Below, piece by piece: positions 38,449-51,008 of a stretch of DNA of 64,000 bases. The notes beneath the pieces are model-generated. The model saw nothing but the letters and a program-made list of their open reading frames with translations. It made no database searches and was not told where the DNA came from. A program made the translations under genes and the position numbers. Position 1 is the first letter of the stretch. Each line of letters begins with the position of its first letter. The stretch comes from Oxytricha trifallax (taxonomy: Eukaryota > Ciliophora > Spirotrichea > Sporadotrichida > Oxytrichidae): positions 62,001 to 126,000 of the forward strand of contig ARYC01000554.1 of the NCBI GenBank assembly GCA_000711775.1. The letters are read 5' to 3'.

Positions 38449-39522
38449 TTAATAAAGTATAATCGAAATGAGAGGTTTATAGAAATATAATACAAACAGA
38501 CAATAAATTCATTGTATATAAAATCAAAATTGAGAGATATAATACTAACTGTAAATACTTCAAATAGTAATCATTTATAATTAATTAACACTTAATTATT
38601 ATATCATAAATGGAATAATTAATTTTATTTGTTCCACTTCTCCGATTTGGGTTTATTTTCTATGAGTGAATTCGAGTTGTTGATGAATGTGATAATAAAT
38701 ATATTGGTTCTCAAACAAGTTATTAGTGTTCATACTACATATTTGTAATTTCCTATATCTAAAATTGACTTCTTGTTTTTTGTTTATACTTTTTACTATT
38801 TTATTATAATACACTCCCTTAATTTTTCAATTCACAGTTTTTTATAATTAACTTCTATTGTTAATGTATCAGCCCTATTCTGAGACAATTTATTTATCTT
38901 TCTTTCCCTAAAATGCTAGTGTGACTAATATCCAATTCTTAACTAAATTTTCTTTTTTTAAATGAGCTTTTGAATCAACTATATAGTGTACTTTATCTTT
39001 AAGTTATCTTAATAAATTTTATTCTGAAACCTCCTCCCTTAAATTTGATAGATTTTGATTAGCATTTTCTACACCAACAAACGCTTATTTTGATATACTG
39101 TACATTTAAAGTCATAACTAACTTATTTTGAATATATTTAGTTTTTCAATATACCAGTTACATCAAGAATTATGATTGTAGGAATGGTTATAATTGTTAT
39201 CAGAGATTTCAAAAAAATAAAAAAAAGAAGAAGATATCATAGAGATATCCTGAAGATATCATAGAGATGACTTTGAATTTATCTTCATCAACAACTCGAA
39301 TTCACTCATAGAAAATAAACCCAAATCGGAGAAGTGGAACAAATAAAATTAATTATTCCATTTATGATATAATAATTAAGTGTTAATTAATTATAAATGA
39401 TTACTATTTGAAGTATTTACAGTTAGTATTATATCTCTCAATTTTGATTTTATATACAATGAATTTATTGTCTGTTTGTATTATATTTCTATAAACCTCT
39501 CATTTCGATTATACTTTATTAA
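38449..39522. mobile_element. 1074-bp TA-flanked element with 239-bp inverted arms and a small ORF
   Basis: Arms 38449-38687 and 39284-39522 are near-perfect inverted copies. Ends are TTAATAAAGTATAATCG and its complement, with TA on both flanks, as for Tc1/mariner-type insertion. The 600-base centre is not palindromic and holds a 78-codon minus-strand ORF. Confidence 0.75.
38869..39105 (-). CDS. Small ORF inside the 38.4-kb foldback element
   Basis: ATG 39105 (MYSISKQAFVGVENANQNLS) to TGA 38871-38869, 78 residues in the ciliate code. It is charged and hydrophilic, and LREEVSEQNLLRQLKDKVHY (about 22-41) is a likely amphipathic helix. It lies exactly in the unique centre between the arms, so it may be cargo. 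Not recognised. Length and context leave open that it is a chance frame or a fragment of a larger gene. Confidence 0.4.
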
Positions 39523-40607
39523 TATTATGATTTGTAAAAAGGATGTTTAAGTCTATAATGTTTGCTTCTATCTTTCATAAACAGAGCTAAAATTAAAATA
39601 AATAAAACAAAAGATTTAATAAAACAAAAACTCGCAAAATGATAAAATCAAAACTACATACTCCGTTTAAATCCTTTAAGAATTAATTAAAGCTTCTTGA
39701 AATAATCTACTTTTATCAATCAAACTCCTGAAAAGTTTTAAAGTATTTTATTGATAGATTACATTCCAGTTAAAAATTAGAAAATAAATTTTCGATAGCT
39801 TTTAAAATAATTAAATAAATTTGTTACATTCTTTTATTGACTTGCACCTCTACAAAATTAATGAGTTTATATAATTTATTTTACGAGTATATGATTTTTT
39901 TATTATTAGTTATAAATTGATTTAAAATTTATAATTAAGTTGTAATATTGATTACTAATTGATTTAAGTACAATAATTTTTATTAAAATTTTTAAATGTT
40001 CAACTAACTTATAAGAATATTTTGATAGCAATCGTTTTTAATATAATTATTTTTCAGTAATATCATCAAGCTTTTTAAAAATATCTCTAGAACTTATTAT
40101 AAATCATACACTGTATGACCTTATCAAATTATTTAAATTATTTCGTCTATTAAAAATTTAAATTATTTAAAATATAAAATGAAGAGTAATCATGTAATTC
40201 CTTTATTTTTTATAATTTACTTATTGATTTTTTTCCTTAAATTTATTTTTGAATTTATAATATATGCCTATTTTTCACAATAAACTATTTTTATTTCATT
40301 TAAATATTATTTTAAAAGATAAGTCTAAAGATTTATATTTCATTTGCTTTATTAATTAAAAGGATAAATTTAGGCTTAAATATAAAAATAATCAATAAAA
40401 TATGTTATCTTTAATGAACTATAATACTCTTTTTTGAAGTTTTAAATATTAAAAGTTAAATAAAAAGTAGTAAATAAGATAAGTAAGATTTTAATTATAA
40501 AGCAAATGTATGATTAATTATAAATATTAAAGATATCAATATTTATAGACAAAAGAAAATTAAGAAATTTTATTAAGCATTAAGTATAATATCTAAATGT
40601 TGTAAAA

Positions 40608-41956
40608 TCAAATTCTCTTTATTTTCTATATTTTAAGAGCTCATCACATACAAGTAATGTATTTTTGGCAATCTAAATAATTCTTTTAATTAATTTCTAT
40701 CTTACATTTTTCTTAAAAGCTTTATATAGTTTATTTCCTCCTGATAATTATGTATGATAAACAATCACATCTGATTCCCTTGTTTCAATTAATTAGATTG
40801 ATGGTTTTTTATTTGATCTATACATTTATTTGTATAACTCAATTTTATTATGTTCCTGGAATTCCGAATCAAATTCTTAAATAGAATAAATGTCGATTCT
40901 ATGACGATTATTCAAATTTGTAATTTAATTAATTTACATATTATCATTGTCTATGTTATATTACCTAAGGACACACCTTTTTTCATCTTAAATAATACTA
41001 TCAGTAATAAAGCAATCTGCAGGAGATACACCAAAAATGTTAGAGGATGTAATTTATGAAGTCCCTTGAATTTTGTTAATAAATTAGTTTGCTAAATTTT
41101 TACTTTTTAAATCAAGAGTAACTCTGTAAAAATATATAGTCCTAGCGTAGTTATCAAAAATAGCAATAATTGATGATACAGAGTTTTTCTTTTTTTAAAT
41201 TCTCCAATCTTAAATTTAAGCAAAATTTAATGATATGTGATTCCTTTCAATTATTTAATTTGAGAGATCGATGGTAAGTTTTTCAATTAAATTATGCGAG
41301 GATTCATAAATGCTAATATCAATATTATCATAAAAATTGGTTAATGGGCAAAGTGCAAAGAATTCATGTTAAAATTATTTGAGGGACATAATTTCTACAT
41401 ATTTTCGTTCTATTTTTCTAGTGTATTAAATTTAATCTTGTTCACTTATTCTTCCATAAATTAATAATCCGCTTTAATCAGGCTTTTTTTAAATATGTTT
41501 CTATCTAGTATCTAATATAAAGATCTAAGCGTTTTCTGGTCCAGTTACTATTATTTATTCTTAATTAAAATCAATATCATTGAAAAATGGAATTTATATT
41601 CAATAGTTGAGCTCAAAAACCATTTCTTCTAAGTCGACATCATATACTTTTAAATGATCATATATTGGAGAAAATGTCATTAATTATTGAATAACTGATA
41701 AGTCTTAATTTATACATGTTACAAATACAAAATTATCCACTTTTGGGATATCATTTATCGGCTATTATTTTTCAAGAATAAGGCATTCAAATGGATATGC
41801 TTCGTTTTGAATGTATTCATAATTTTGAAATAGTGCTTTTCTGTATTTTTTGTTAATTTAGTACATATAATCTTATAATACTATAAAGGTTTTGGAGTAG
41901 GACATTATTTGAAAAACTACAAACTTTTTGTTTATTTTTCCAAATTAAATTGACAT
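40608..41956 (-). pseudogene. Alpha-family copy G (alpha2 type), TGA plus a 1-base deletion
   Basis: ATG 41956 (MSIQFGKINKKFVVFQIMSY), original stop TGA 40610-40608. An in-frame TGA at 41602-41600 replaces a Gln codon in the NYQI-type block (one transition from TAA). One base is missing near the 3' end (about 40637), giving 1349 rather than 1350 bases. The remaining frame keeps VYDVDLEEMVFELNY, IVTGPENAQIFI, SSIIAIFDNYARTIYFYRV and DCFITDS. Forms an alpha2-alpha1 pair with H. Confidence 0.7.
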
Positions 41957-43304
41957 TAATTAATGAGTTTATTTTATTGATTAATTTTATCGATTTCAAA
42001 TAAAGCTTTTAACAAAATTAATACATCACTCAATTGAATATTTAAAATTAGATTGGCTATTATTATTTTAGATCTAAATAATATAGGCTATAGTATTTAG
42101 GTAATTCTTATAAATTCACATAGAAACATAATATTTAAAAATATTTAAATCCTATTAAAACTTAAATCGATTAATTTGAATAGATCAGAGCCATTTTTGC
42201 TATTCTATACAAAATTTTTAAGTAAATTATAGTGATCATGCAAAAATTCTATATTCAAATTGTTAATAATTAATTAATTAGTTTTTCTAAAAGTTCAAAA
42301 TTTAATATTATGATGTCTTAAATATACAAATGATATATACTTATTTAATTTTTCACAATATATTTTTATTAATTAAAAGAAGAAGGATGGGAAAATTTAA
42401 ATAAAATCAAAACAATTAAAATTTGTTAGATAAAAAAACACAACATCTTACATAATGTTGAGAAAAAAAATATTATTTTAATTTTTATAGAAAAATTTAT
42501 GTTTTCGCATAAGGTCCATTCTACACTATAATACTTCTTATTATCAATTAATTTTTGCTGTTTTAGTGGTTAAATAAAGTTAATAAATTAGAATGGCATT
42601 AGTATAAAATGCAGACAATAATACTTTTATTTTTAAGCGACAAATGACACAAATCTATAATATTAAAATAACCAATTAAAATTTTCTGTAATTTAAATAT
42701 AAAATTAAAAAATGATTAAAGATGATTTAAATTGTAAATTATATATCAATTTCTATTTAAACTCATTGAATTTAATCCATTTATAGATTAAATCAACTAA
42801 TAAGAAAAAAGCTGATTGAATTTATTGATAGACAATTTATGTTAATAGATTAACATTTAAGCAAAGATTTGTAATAAATTTTTAAAAATTGCAATTTTTA
42901 TTATTTTCTTAGCAGTCATTTGGATATGTAAAGGAATTTGCTTAATAAAACTTATTTTATAACCATAAATCATTAATTAACAAGTTAAAACACAAAAATT
43001 TATATTGATTTAGTATTTTTGTTTCTAATGTGTAAATTTATATTAAATTAAAATTTAATTTAATTCCAATAATATTATGACTACAAGTAAATTATAATAA
43101 AATATAGGAAATGAATAATCAATACTTGAATAATTACACTAATGAAATAAACAATATTAAAATAAATACATTAAATATATTTATCAATCAAGCTTTTATC
43201 ATTTTAATTATTATCATGTTTTCATGTTATATTTATTCTTTCTGTGATTCATCTCTAAAGTAAGGGCGTATTCATAATATGGAAATATATCACGAAATTA
43301 TGCT
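41957..43304. other. AT-rich spacer between alpha G and alpha H
   Basis: No gene, repeat or GC-rich island recognised. Confidence 0.6.
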
Positions 43305-44660
43305 TCAATATCTCTTATATTGAAAAACTTTGATAGTACTGCACTAATTTACAAGGAATTTATTTTGGCCTATTTATATAAATTAATGGTGAAATAATTG
43401 CTTGTTACCTGATTGCCTTAATTTATTGGTGACTTTCGTAGGATGATAAGTCAATAGATCAAAATCAGACATTGCAATTAAATAAATTGGTGTCTGATCA
43501 ACTAGGTTACTAACTTAGTACATCTATTTAAATAGCTCTGATTTATCTTTATCTGTAAATTAGGAATTGAATTCTTTACAATTATTTATATTATGTTTCC
43601 ATTTGAAACTGGTGTTCGCAATCTCAACTTTATTGTCCTTAAAATCATCATTGAATAGTTAGTATTGTTTAATGTCTATATAATAATCATATTCATTCAA
43701 TTCTTGACGAAACTCACCTAAAATAAAGCAACCAGGGACATTATGAATCCCAAAGAAATTAGGAAAGCTAATTTATATTGTCTCTTATATTTTATTGATA
43801 AATTAGTATGTAAGAGCATTCTTTTCTATATCTTGAGTTATTCTATGGAAGTAAATATTTGAATTTTTTAAACATAAAGTAGCAATAATTGCTTTACTAA
43901 TTTTTTTGTTTCTATTGATTTACCAATCTGTAATTTCTACTAAGTTTGCCCAAAAGTCATTTTATAGTTTACATTCAAAAGGGAGCTTAATTTGAAGTTT
44001 TTTCTCCAAATTTATTGTTGATGAATATATAACAATCTTGAATTCTCCTGATATAAATGCAAAATATTCATGAAAAAATTTTTTAATGCTCACTTTTTTG
44101 TGCATGAATTTGAATCCTCTGACATATTTTCTTTCTATTTAATTCTAGCATTAAAAGTAGCCTTAATAGTTTTATTTTCCATAAACCAAAAGTGTATTTA
44201 TTTATTAATTATTGTAAATATCTAATATAATGATCTAAGCATTTTCTGGTCCAGTTACAATCATTTCAATTTAATCAAATGAATAATCTAGAGGAATTTT
44301 TATTTTATAGTTTAGCTTGAAAAGCATGTATATTAAATCAACATCGTAAATACTTAAGAAATCATTTTTTCGGCTTAATGTAACTAACTGTTGGGAACAT
44401 GAGGAGTCCTTATTTACACATTTTACAAATGCAAATTGCTTCACGCCTTTGATTTCATTTAATTATTCTTCCTTATTACAAGCAAGGAAATCAAATGGAT
44501 AAGTTTCGTTTTTAATGCATTCATAATTTTTTATAAGTGCTTTCCTGTATATTTTATTGATTTAATACAAAAAAATTTGTAATCTTGCGAAAGTACTTGA
44601 GAAGGACAACAATTAAAAAACTAAGTATTTTTTATTTATTTTTCCTAATTGAATTTACAT
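43305..44660 (-). CDS. Alpha-family gene H (alpha1 type), intact, 451 residues
   Basis: ATG 44660 (MQIQLGKINKKYLVFQLLSF) to TGA 43307-43305: 1356 bases, 452 codons, no internal TGA. Landmarks in order: INKIYRKALIKNYE (about 35-48), KQFAFVKCVNKDSSCSQQLV (about 75-94), LSIYDVDLIYMLFKLNY (about 102-118), MIVTGPENAQIIIL (about 132-145), FHEYFAFISGEFKIVIY (about 197-213), NVPGCFILGEF (about 293-303), LLTYHPTK (about 400-407), ending STIKVFQYKRY. The N-terminal region is F-box-like in pattern only. No known domain otherwise. Being intact beside broken copies suggests that at least some members are under selection. Confidence 0.8.
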
Positions 44661-46102
44661 CATTTGATTAGATTTATTAATTTATAATTTTTAATCTAAT
44701 TATTAAACCAACTTAACTCTTCAAGTAATTAAATATTTAAAAATTCGATTATTTTAAAGTTCAATATTTACCCTACTGAAAAAATAGTTTTAGTAATACT
44801 TTTATTTGAATTTATAATATTGTTAAACTATTCTTTCCCTCTTTTTAATTAAATATTTAAGAGGGGGGGGGAATTTCCTGGCACTCTTCAGTTTCCCGCT
44901 CCCTACAAATTTTTTGCGGCACTTGCATTTAAAATTATGTTTATCCCTTAATCCTATATTATTAACATTTTTAATATAATTTCAAGCTTACATTTAGCCA
45001 TTGCCTAGTTATTTAATGTAAAAATGTTGTACTAATCATTATAATTAATGATATTTGTTATTTGATGAATCTATTATATTTTTATCATGAAAAAAGAAAA
45101 GCTTTTTGTTTAAATAAGAATTATTTAACATGATGAGGATTTTCAAATATTTTTTGAAATGAATTATTTTGTATTTGAAGGGGTCCGGAAATTCCTCTAC
45201 CTTTGGGCATATATTTTTTTTGATTCAGGATACATACTTACCCATAAAATATTGCCCATATTTATTCGATAGATAAATTGATTTTAAAAATAAATATATC
45301 TTCTTGAATGCATAATTCAATTTTATTATAATTTAAGAAAATATTTCAAATTCTACTAATATAAAATTAAAATATCAATCAATTAATACCAAAATTTTAT
45401 AATTGATAAATTTGTATATAAAAATTGTAATTTTGAATATATTTATCAAAATTAATACTACTGTGTTTAGTTACTAATTTTAATTTTTATGCTTATCAAT
45501 AATTTTATTTAAATTTGAATTTTTAGTTATTTAAAACATTAATAACATTTTAAAATAAAAATAATGATAAAATATATCATTGTTAATAGAAAAAATTGTT
45601 TCATGCATAAATATTTTTTAGAGTCTTATGTAAATTTATAATAATTCAAAATAAGAATAAATTTTTTTAAAAAAATATAAGTTATTACTTATGTTTCAAG
45701 TTTTATACTTTAATATATGAAATTTATTAATAGTAGCTTTATATTTTAATATAAAAATTGTTTATCAAAATTTAAGTTTGAGTCCCAAATCCATTATTGA
45801 TTAACTATTGTTTCAATGAGAAGACAAGGATAAAAGTATTCTAGTATTGGTATGTTAAAAAATTTCTGAAATGTTTAGTTACATAAAAACTTTGGAAAAA
45901 TTTTACAATTTTATATATCTTTATTTTATTTTTACAGAAATAAAAATCTCGCTTTTTTTCATATTTAGTTTGGTGTTATTAATTCTTTATTCAACGCAAT
46001 TTTGAATATTTAATTGATATTTATAACAATATTTCAATCATTTGAATTAAGTTAATTAAAAGAGTAAATTATAAAAATATTAAGAAAATCATTATAAAAT
46101 TC
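44661..46102. other. AT-rich spacer with two GC-rich islands
   Basis: Islands lie at 44862-44922 (GGGGGGGGGAATTTCCTGG, then GTTTCCCGCTCCC) and 45179-45212 (GGTCCGGAAATTCCTC). No gene. Confidence 0.5.
44862..44922. repeat. GC-rich island with GGAATTTCC
   Basis: About 60 bases; a G-run followed by GGAATTTCCTGG and CAGTTTCCCGCTCCC. Similar in size and pattern to the islands at 14452, 26212 and 53205. Confidence 0.4.
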
Positions 46103-47668
46103 TCAATTATCAAAATCTATTTTTTATTTGATTGCTTTGACTGAAGGTTTAGTTTTCTCAAAATGTTTCCACTCCCCATACTATCTCATATTATCAATGC
46201 ACCAATCTCCATAGACTACAGTGTCTTCATCTTCATCGCTAATTGTACCCTCTTTCAATGTCATGGGAATAGCAGCTGTATACATTGGCTCAAAGAAGAA
46301 TGGACTTGAATATCTATCGATTCCAATATCTAATACTTAATGATAAGTAGCCTTTAAGGTTCCATTAGTGATTCTTGAGAGCATTTTACCTATGTTTACG
46401 ACGATAATGTTTGATTGGGGTTCTATTGATTTAAATAATCCTGAAGAATTCATTACTTAGAGTCCTGGATAGTTAAAAGTGGAAAGTAGAGTTAGAAATC
46501 CACCATCTGCATGGGGAGGTGTAGTGAGTTTTAAATCCTCAGCAGTAAGTTCACTTTATTTGACTATGTTTGCGCTTCTTGGCAAATAATGAATCAATCG
46601 CATAGTTGAACAGGTATCATTTACAAACCATTTATCGAAATAGTCGAGTGGCTTTCCAAATCCTTCTGCGATGTGACTCATTAACTGAATTCCAAGCTGA
46701 TGCATATTTTATAAAACATAATCCCCTCTTTTATACTTTATTCAAAACAAAATTACTCTCTCAAACCTCTACATTTAAAAAAGAATAGAATATAATTTTA
46801 TATATCAATTTACCTTAATTAAATTAAATTAAGTAAATAAAAATAAATAATTAGATTACCACAAAGAATTATTTTAAGGATTGATATTAAATTTCATAAA
46901 TCTTTTTCAAAAAAAATTCCATATTCTATAGTTTTGTTCAAAAAATTTGCAATTAAATGGATATCAATTAAAAAGAAAATCTCGTTTGTAAAATAAATTA
47001 TAAAATTTAAAATAATTAACAAGATAGGTAAGTTATATTTAAAAAATTATAATAAGAATTAGATATTTCAAGTAGTTCATTAATTGAGAGAATTTAAAAA
47101 AATTTTTAGGGGGGGTGCCATTTTTATTAACCATATTATCGTAATGATCATGCATAAATTGCTTGAACCATTCTCCCTTCTCGCCATTACCCTAGGGAAA
47201 TGGAGTCTCTTCATGTAGAGAGAACTGTTTCTCATAATCGCTAACTCTTGAGTAATTCAACCCCATGTCAAATAATTCTTTGTGGGAGATATCATTTGCA
47301 ATGAATGGAGCAAGCCCTCTGTAGTTATTAGAGTTTAAAGGGTTGTGATGTCTCTAATTGAGCGTCTTCTTGTCTTCCTCACTCAAACTGTAGAACCATT
47401 GAGATGCTTCGAACAGTTCAGTTTCATTATAATTTTAGACATTTGTCAAAGCGAAGAATCCTAGTGTCTTAAGTTGGTTCATAATTCCTTCTGTAATTTT
47501 TTCTCTGGGCCAGGTCATATCTACAGAAACCAACTTAAGGGTGTCACTAATAGCTGCTTGAAATGAGGGGTTTAAGGAATGTTCACAATCTTAATTGGGG
47601 ATGTAAGATTGAGAGTGAGCGGAGAGATATCCTACAATTGTAAATAGTGATAGTACTTTTAATCTCAT
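46103..47668 (-). CDS. 2-oxoglutarate/Fe(II)-dependent dioxygenase, signal peptide, one IES
   Basis: Isopenicillin-N-synthase-like dioxygenase. It starts at ATG 47668 with a signal-like leader (MRLKVLSLFTIVGYLSAHS) and ends at TGA 46105-46103. Removing 429 bases between two AATATG pointers (minus-strand sense) leaves 1137 bases, exactly 378 residues plus stop. The N-terminal DIOX_N-like part spans about 35-150. The catalytic core is complete: HADGG gives the HxD pair (H243, D245), the distal His is in TYHQVLD (H300), and RYS (R309, S311) fits the 2-oxoglutarate-binding RxS. The C-terminus has VYGDWCIDNMRQYGEW, as in the family. Such enzymes oxidise small molecules using O2 and 2-oxoglutarate. 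The substrate cannot be told. The leader suggests action in the secretory pathway or outside the cell, which is unusual for this family. Macronuclear-destined, lying between alpha H and the gamma gene. Confidence 0.85.
46703..47137. other. IES in the dioxygenase gene, 6-bp pointer CATATT
   Basis: CATATT occurs at 46703-46708 and 47132-47137. Deleting one copy plus the intervening AT-rich sequence joins DHYDN to MHQLGIQLM in frame. It contains a short G-run (47108-47115) but no gene. Confidence 0.8.
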
Positions 47669-47956
47669 ATCTTATTTGAGTGTTTAAAATATTAAATAAG
47701 TTATTTTAATAAAATAGCTAAATATATTGTTCATTATAAGACTAATATTTTATAAATCTATATAAATTTATCATAAAATAAGGCATAATGACTTTAAACA
47801 ATTTATTTTGATTTATTTGAATACATTTTGACTTATATTTATACTCATATTAATATATCTATGAATATTTTTTTTAATTAAAATTTATAAAATCAAGCCT
47901 TTCTAAGAATTTTTAAAAACCTTATTATTATGATTTATAGATTAATCAAAACTAAA

Positions 47957-49363
47957 TCATTAAAACTGTAGCTTTAATTAAACAAGTTAATTTTTATTAT
48001 GATCATCATCAACTATTAACAGAATATTTTATGATACTTGAAGACACTTTAAGTATCCATAGAGACTTTTATACTTTTCTTTATAATTATTTTGCTTTTT
48101 TGAATTTTGATTAGAATCTTTAGATAAAAAGCAATTTCCGTCTTCAAAATTTTAAGTATGATAAGTTAATATCTAAAATCTATCGCTTTCATCACATTTT
48201 ACAGAGTACATAATTTAGTGCTTTTCATTTATATAATTACTGTGATTTAGCTTAAAACAGTGCAAATCTGTTATTTTTTCATAATCAAGACATGCGAAAT
48301 CAGCCTTATATTTTGGCATAATTTATTTATTTTTTAAGTCAATTTTAAGAATGCCATTTTTCTATTGTAGTCTCTATCGAGTTGTAGTTTCTTTTGGCAT
48401 TGAAATTTCCCCAACTAAAAATACAATTCCTTCTTTATTTTGATCATACTGTAAAGTATGAATATCAAGAGTGGGGCATTTGACACATTTCAACCTTTCT
48501 GTTCTTAGATTTTACTTTGAATCTGATTTAGTATAGATTGCTTTCATTAGGTTAATTTAATCTTTCTCAATGAATGTATATGCAATAATTGAAGTCAAAT
48601 CATTCTATTAAGTTTTTCTTTTTGTATAATCCTTTAATTCTACTACTTAAATATAAAAATATCTATCCTCCTGTAATTTAATTTGAGATCTGGAAGTAAC
48701 AGGGTTTAATTTAATTTAATTTTCTTTGGGTAATTATGAATCATAAAATGTAAATTTAGTGCCCATATTAACAACAAGGAAATACTTGTCTTCTAAATTT
48801 CTCATTGAGTTAAGAACTACTAAATCATAAATGTCATAATTATCTATCTTTCTAATCATTTCAAATTTATTTGAAATTCTATTTAATTTTAGAAACATAA
48901 ACGCATTATCAACTCTGCTATCAAACACGTATAGAATTAGTAAATTATTATCATTTTCATTTGATCCAGTTTGAATCATATTACATTAATCAACTTTGCA
49001 TTTCTTAATTTTGCTATTTATTCTAATAGAGTATAGCTCTCTTAATTAGTTTCCTTGAGTCTCTCTAAATTAATAAAATGTCAATAAACCTTGCATGCTT
49101 CTGTATATAGCTATTTAATTGTCTGTTTCACTTATTTTTACCAATTGAATTAAATCAATTTCATTGATGTTGTAGTAAGTAGTCTAAGATTGAATAGAGA
49201 TCTTTTTAAAGGGATACATTACTTTGATGCTGTACTGATAAAACTATACCAACAAATTTCTGAAAAATTTATTAGTAAATAATGCAAATTATTGATATTC
49301 ATGTTTTTGGAAAGCATAAGAGAATATATCTATAAACAATTGCTTTTATTTTAACTTTTGCAT
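47957..49363 (-). CDS. Gamma gene: divergent member of the array family, intact, 468 residues
   Basis: ATG 49363 (MQKLKQKQLFIDIFSYAFQK) to TGA 47959-47957: 1407 bases, 469 codons, no internal TGA. Overall plan resembles alpha/beta: a leucine/phenylalanine-rich, F-box-like first 45 residues (QQFALFTNKFFRNLLVQFY), a TGSNEN motif (about 138-143) where alpha has TGPEN, QILTYHTQNF (about 397-406) matching the alpha LLTYHP block, and a closing ILLIVDDD. It has a few paired cysteines (CVKCP near 290). No known catalytic motif. Function unknown. Its separation from the alpha-beta units by the dioxygenase gene suggests an older duplicate. Confidence 0.75.
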
Positions 49364-49914
49364 TTTGTAAATTAAATATTATAATAAACTATAATGAAAA
49401 AAAGAATATAAATTCTTAATAACTGAATATTTATTTCAATCTTTATAGGAATTAATTTTTCTTAACAAATAAATTTTACCAATTATTTATTGAAATAAAA
49501 TTAAGACATCGCAAAATAAATATTTTACTTGAGTTTCATGTTAAAAAACAAATATTATTCACATATTATTCAAATTAAGTTAATTAAATGAAATTTATAA
49601 ATCTTATACTTAGAGCATCAAATTTGAAAGCATGTGAAAATTTAATTAAAAAAATCAAATCCAATAATGCAATTTTATCATAATTTATAATTTGTTTTTA
49701 ATTTCTTTTATATTAAATTTCAATATTTAAATATGTTCAAAAAAGATTTTAGAAATTAAGAATTAATTATGATTTATTGATTTAATATCGACTAAATAAT
49801 CTTGTTTACCTATATATTTTGTATGAAATAATTAGCAGCTTTTCATGACTTTATTTACTTGCTTATAACTAATTTAGCTGTATTGTATAACTCTCTTAAG
49901 TATATAATGCTTTT
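49364..49914. other. AT-rich spacer
   Basis: Between the gamma gene start and the stop of the next minus-strand gene. Nothing recognised. Confidence 0.6.
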
Positions 49915-50800
49915 TCAAAAAATAAATATTTAAACAGTATGACTGGAAATCTTTCTTAATGTACTTAATAAATAATAATTATTTATTATTTACTATCCAT
50001 AGTGATCGATTGCCCTTCTAATCAAATTTATTCTCTCTTCATCTAAATTTAAGATAAAGAATTTAGACTTTAATAATTTAGTAATTTCATTTGATTTAAG
50101 TAGTTTTAATTATAAGTATTAAACAATCCTGCATTCAAACTTTAATATCATTTAAAAGTTAATTTAAAAAATGGATTGATTTAGAATTTTTGAAAAGCAA
50201 ATATTAATGCTTTATTTTAGCTTAAAAAGTTGAGAATTCAACTTACTATAAAATAGCAGGAATGCCTGACAAAATCCTGCCTACTAAAATACTAAATCTT
50301 TAAATTGTGAACTGTAGGATTTTAGCTAAACTAGCTGCTGAATCTTTTGATGACTGTTTTTCTGTAACATCGTTCTCATTAAGATTTCCTCATCAGCTTC
50401 CAAGTTAATTACTATTAAATATTTACAGATATTTAATTTAGAATATCTAAATCTATATTACTTTAGAAAAACTCAGAATAAATTTAGATTTTAAATATAA
50501 ATAATAATTTGATTTTAGAGATATGCGAATGACTTTTTCCGATAAAATCTTATCATCCCTCTGAATATCATCTGAAATTAAGTTATTAATAAGAACAAAT
50601 ATTATTTATTATTGCTTGAGGATTAATATTATCTTCTTCTTTTGAAGAAATTGCATTACCTTAAATTTGACATCAGTCCTTATTGAATTTTACCCTTATA
50701 CATTTATAAAATTCTTAAAATTTAAAAATATTATATTTCTTAGGGATGAAGAAGAAGATACTGGAATTTAATGCAATCTATCACTAACAAAGTTTAAAAT
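49915..50800 (-). CDS. Unrecognised segmented macronuclear-destined gene
   Basis: The well-supported 3' half reads from about 50375 to TGA 49917-49915. The frame containing SSKDSAASLAKILQFTIQRF and VGRILSGIPAIL crosses a GT-AG intron (50246-50129, GTAAGT...GCAG). It continues IVQYLQLKLLKSNEITKLL, then LDEERINLIRRAIDHYG, to the stop. Further upstream, frames with DDIQRDDKILSEKVIRIS (about 50570-50515) and possibly KEEDNINPQAIINN belong to the same gene, but the junctions (IES or intron) and the start are unresolved. The protein is small, charged and helical, with no domain I can name. Coordinates at the 5' side are approximate. Confidence 0.5.
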
Positions 50801-51008
50801 TAAGATTTATAAAAAATAAGAAATATTGTAAATTTAATTCATTTCAATAAAAAGATTTTAGGGGGAAAAAAAAACTTTCTTCTTAATTTTAAAGTTATCA
50901 TTGCTTTCTGGGACGTTTACCTCATTTTATTATTGGATTTATTATGAAATTAATGATTTCTAGGAAGTATTGAGTAATGATTAAAATTGATCATGTTAAC
51001 TATCATTA

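Larger units (their letters stand above)
37416..40607. other. AT-rich spacer containing a TA-flanked foldback element
   Basis: Outside the element at 38449-39522 I see no coding or repeated sequence. A weak G-rich patch lies at 37940-37960. Confidence 0.55.
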
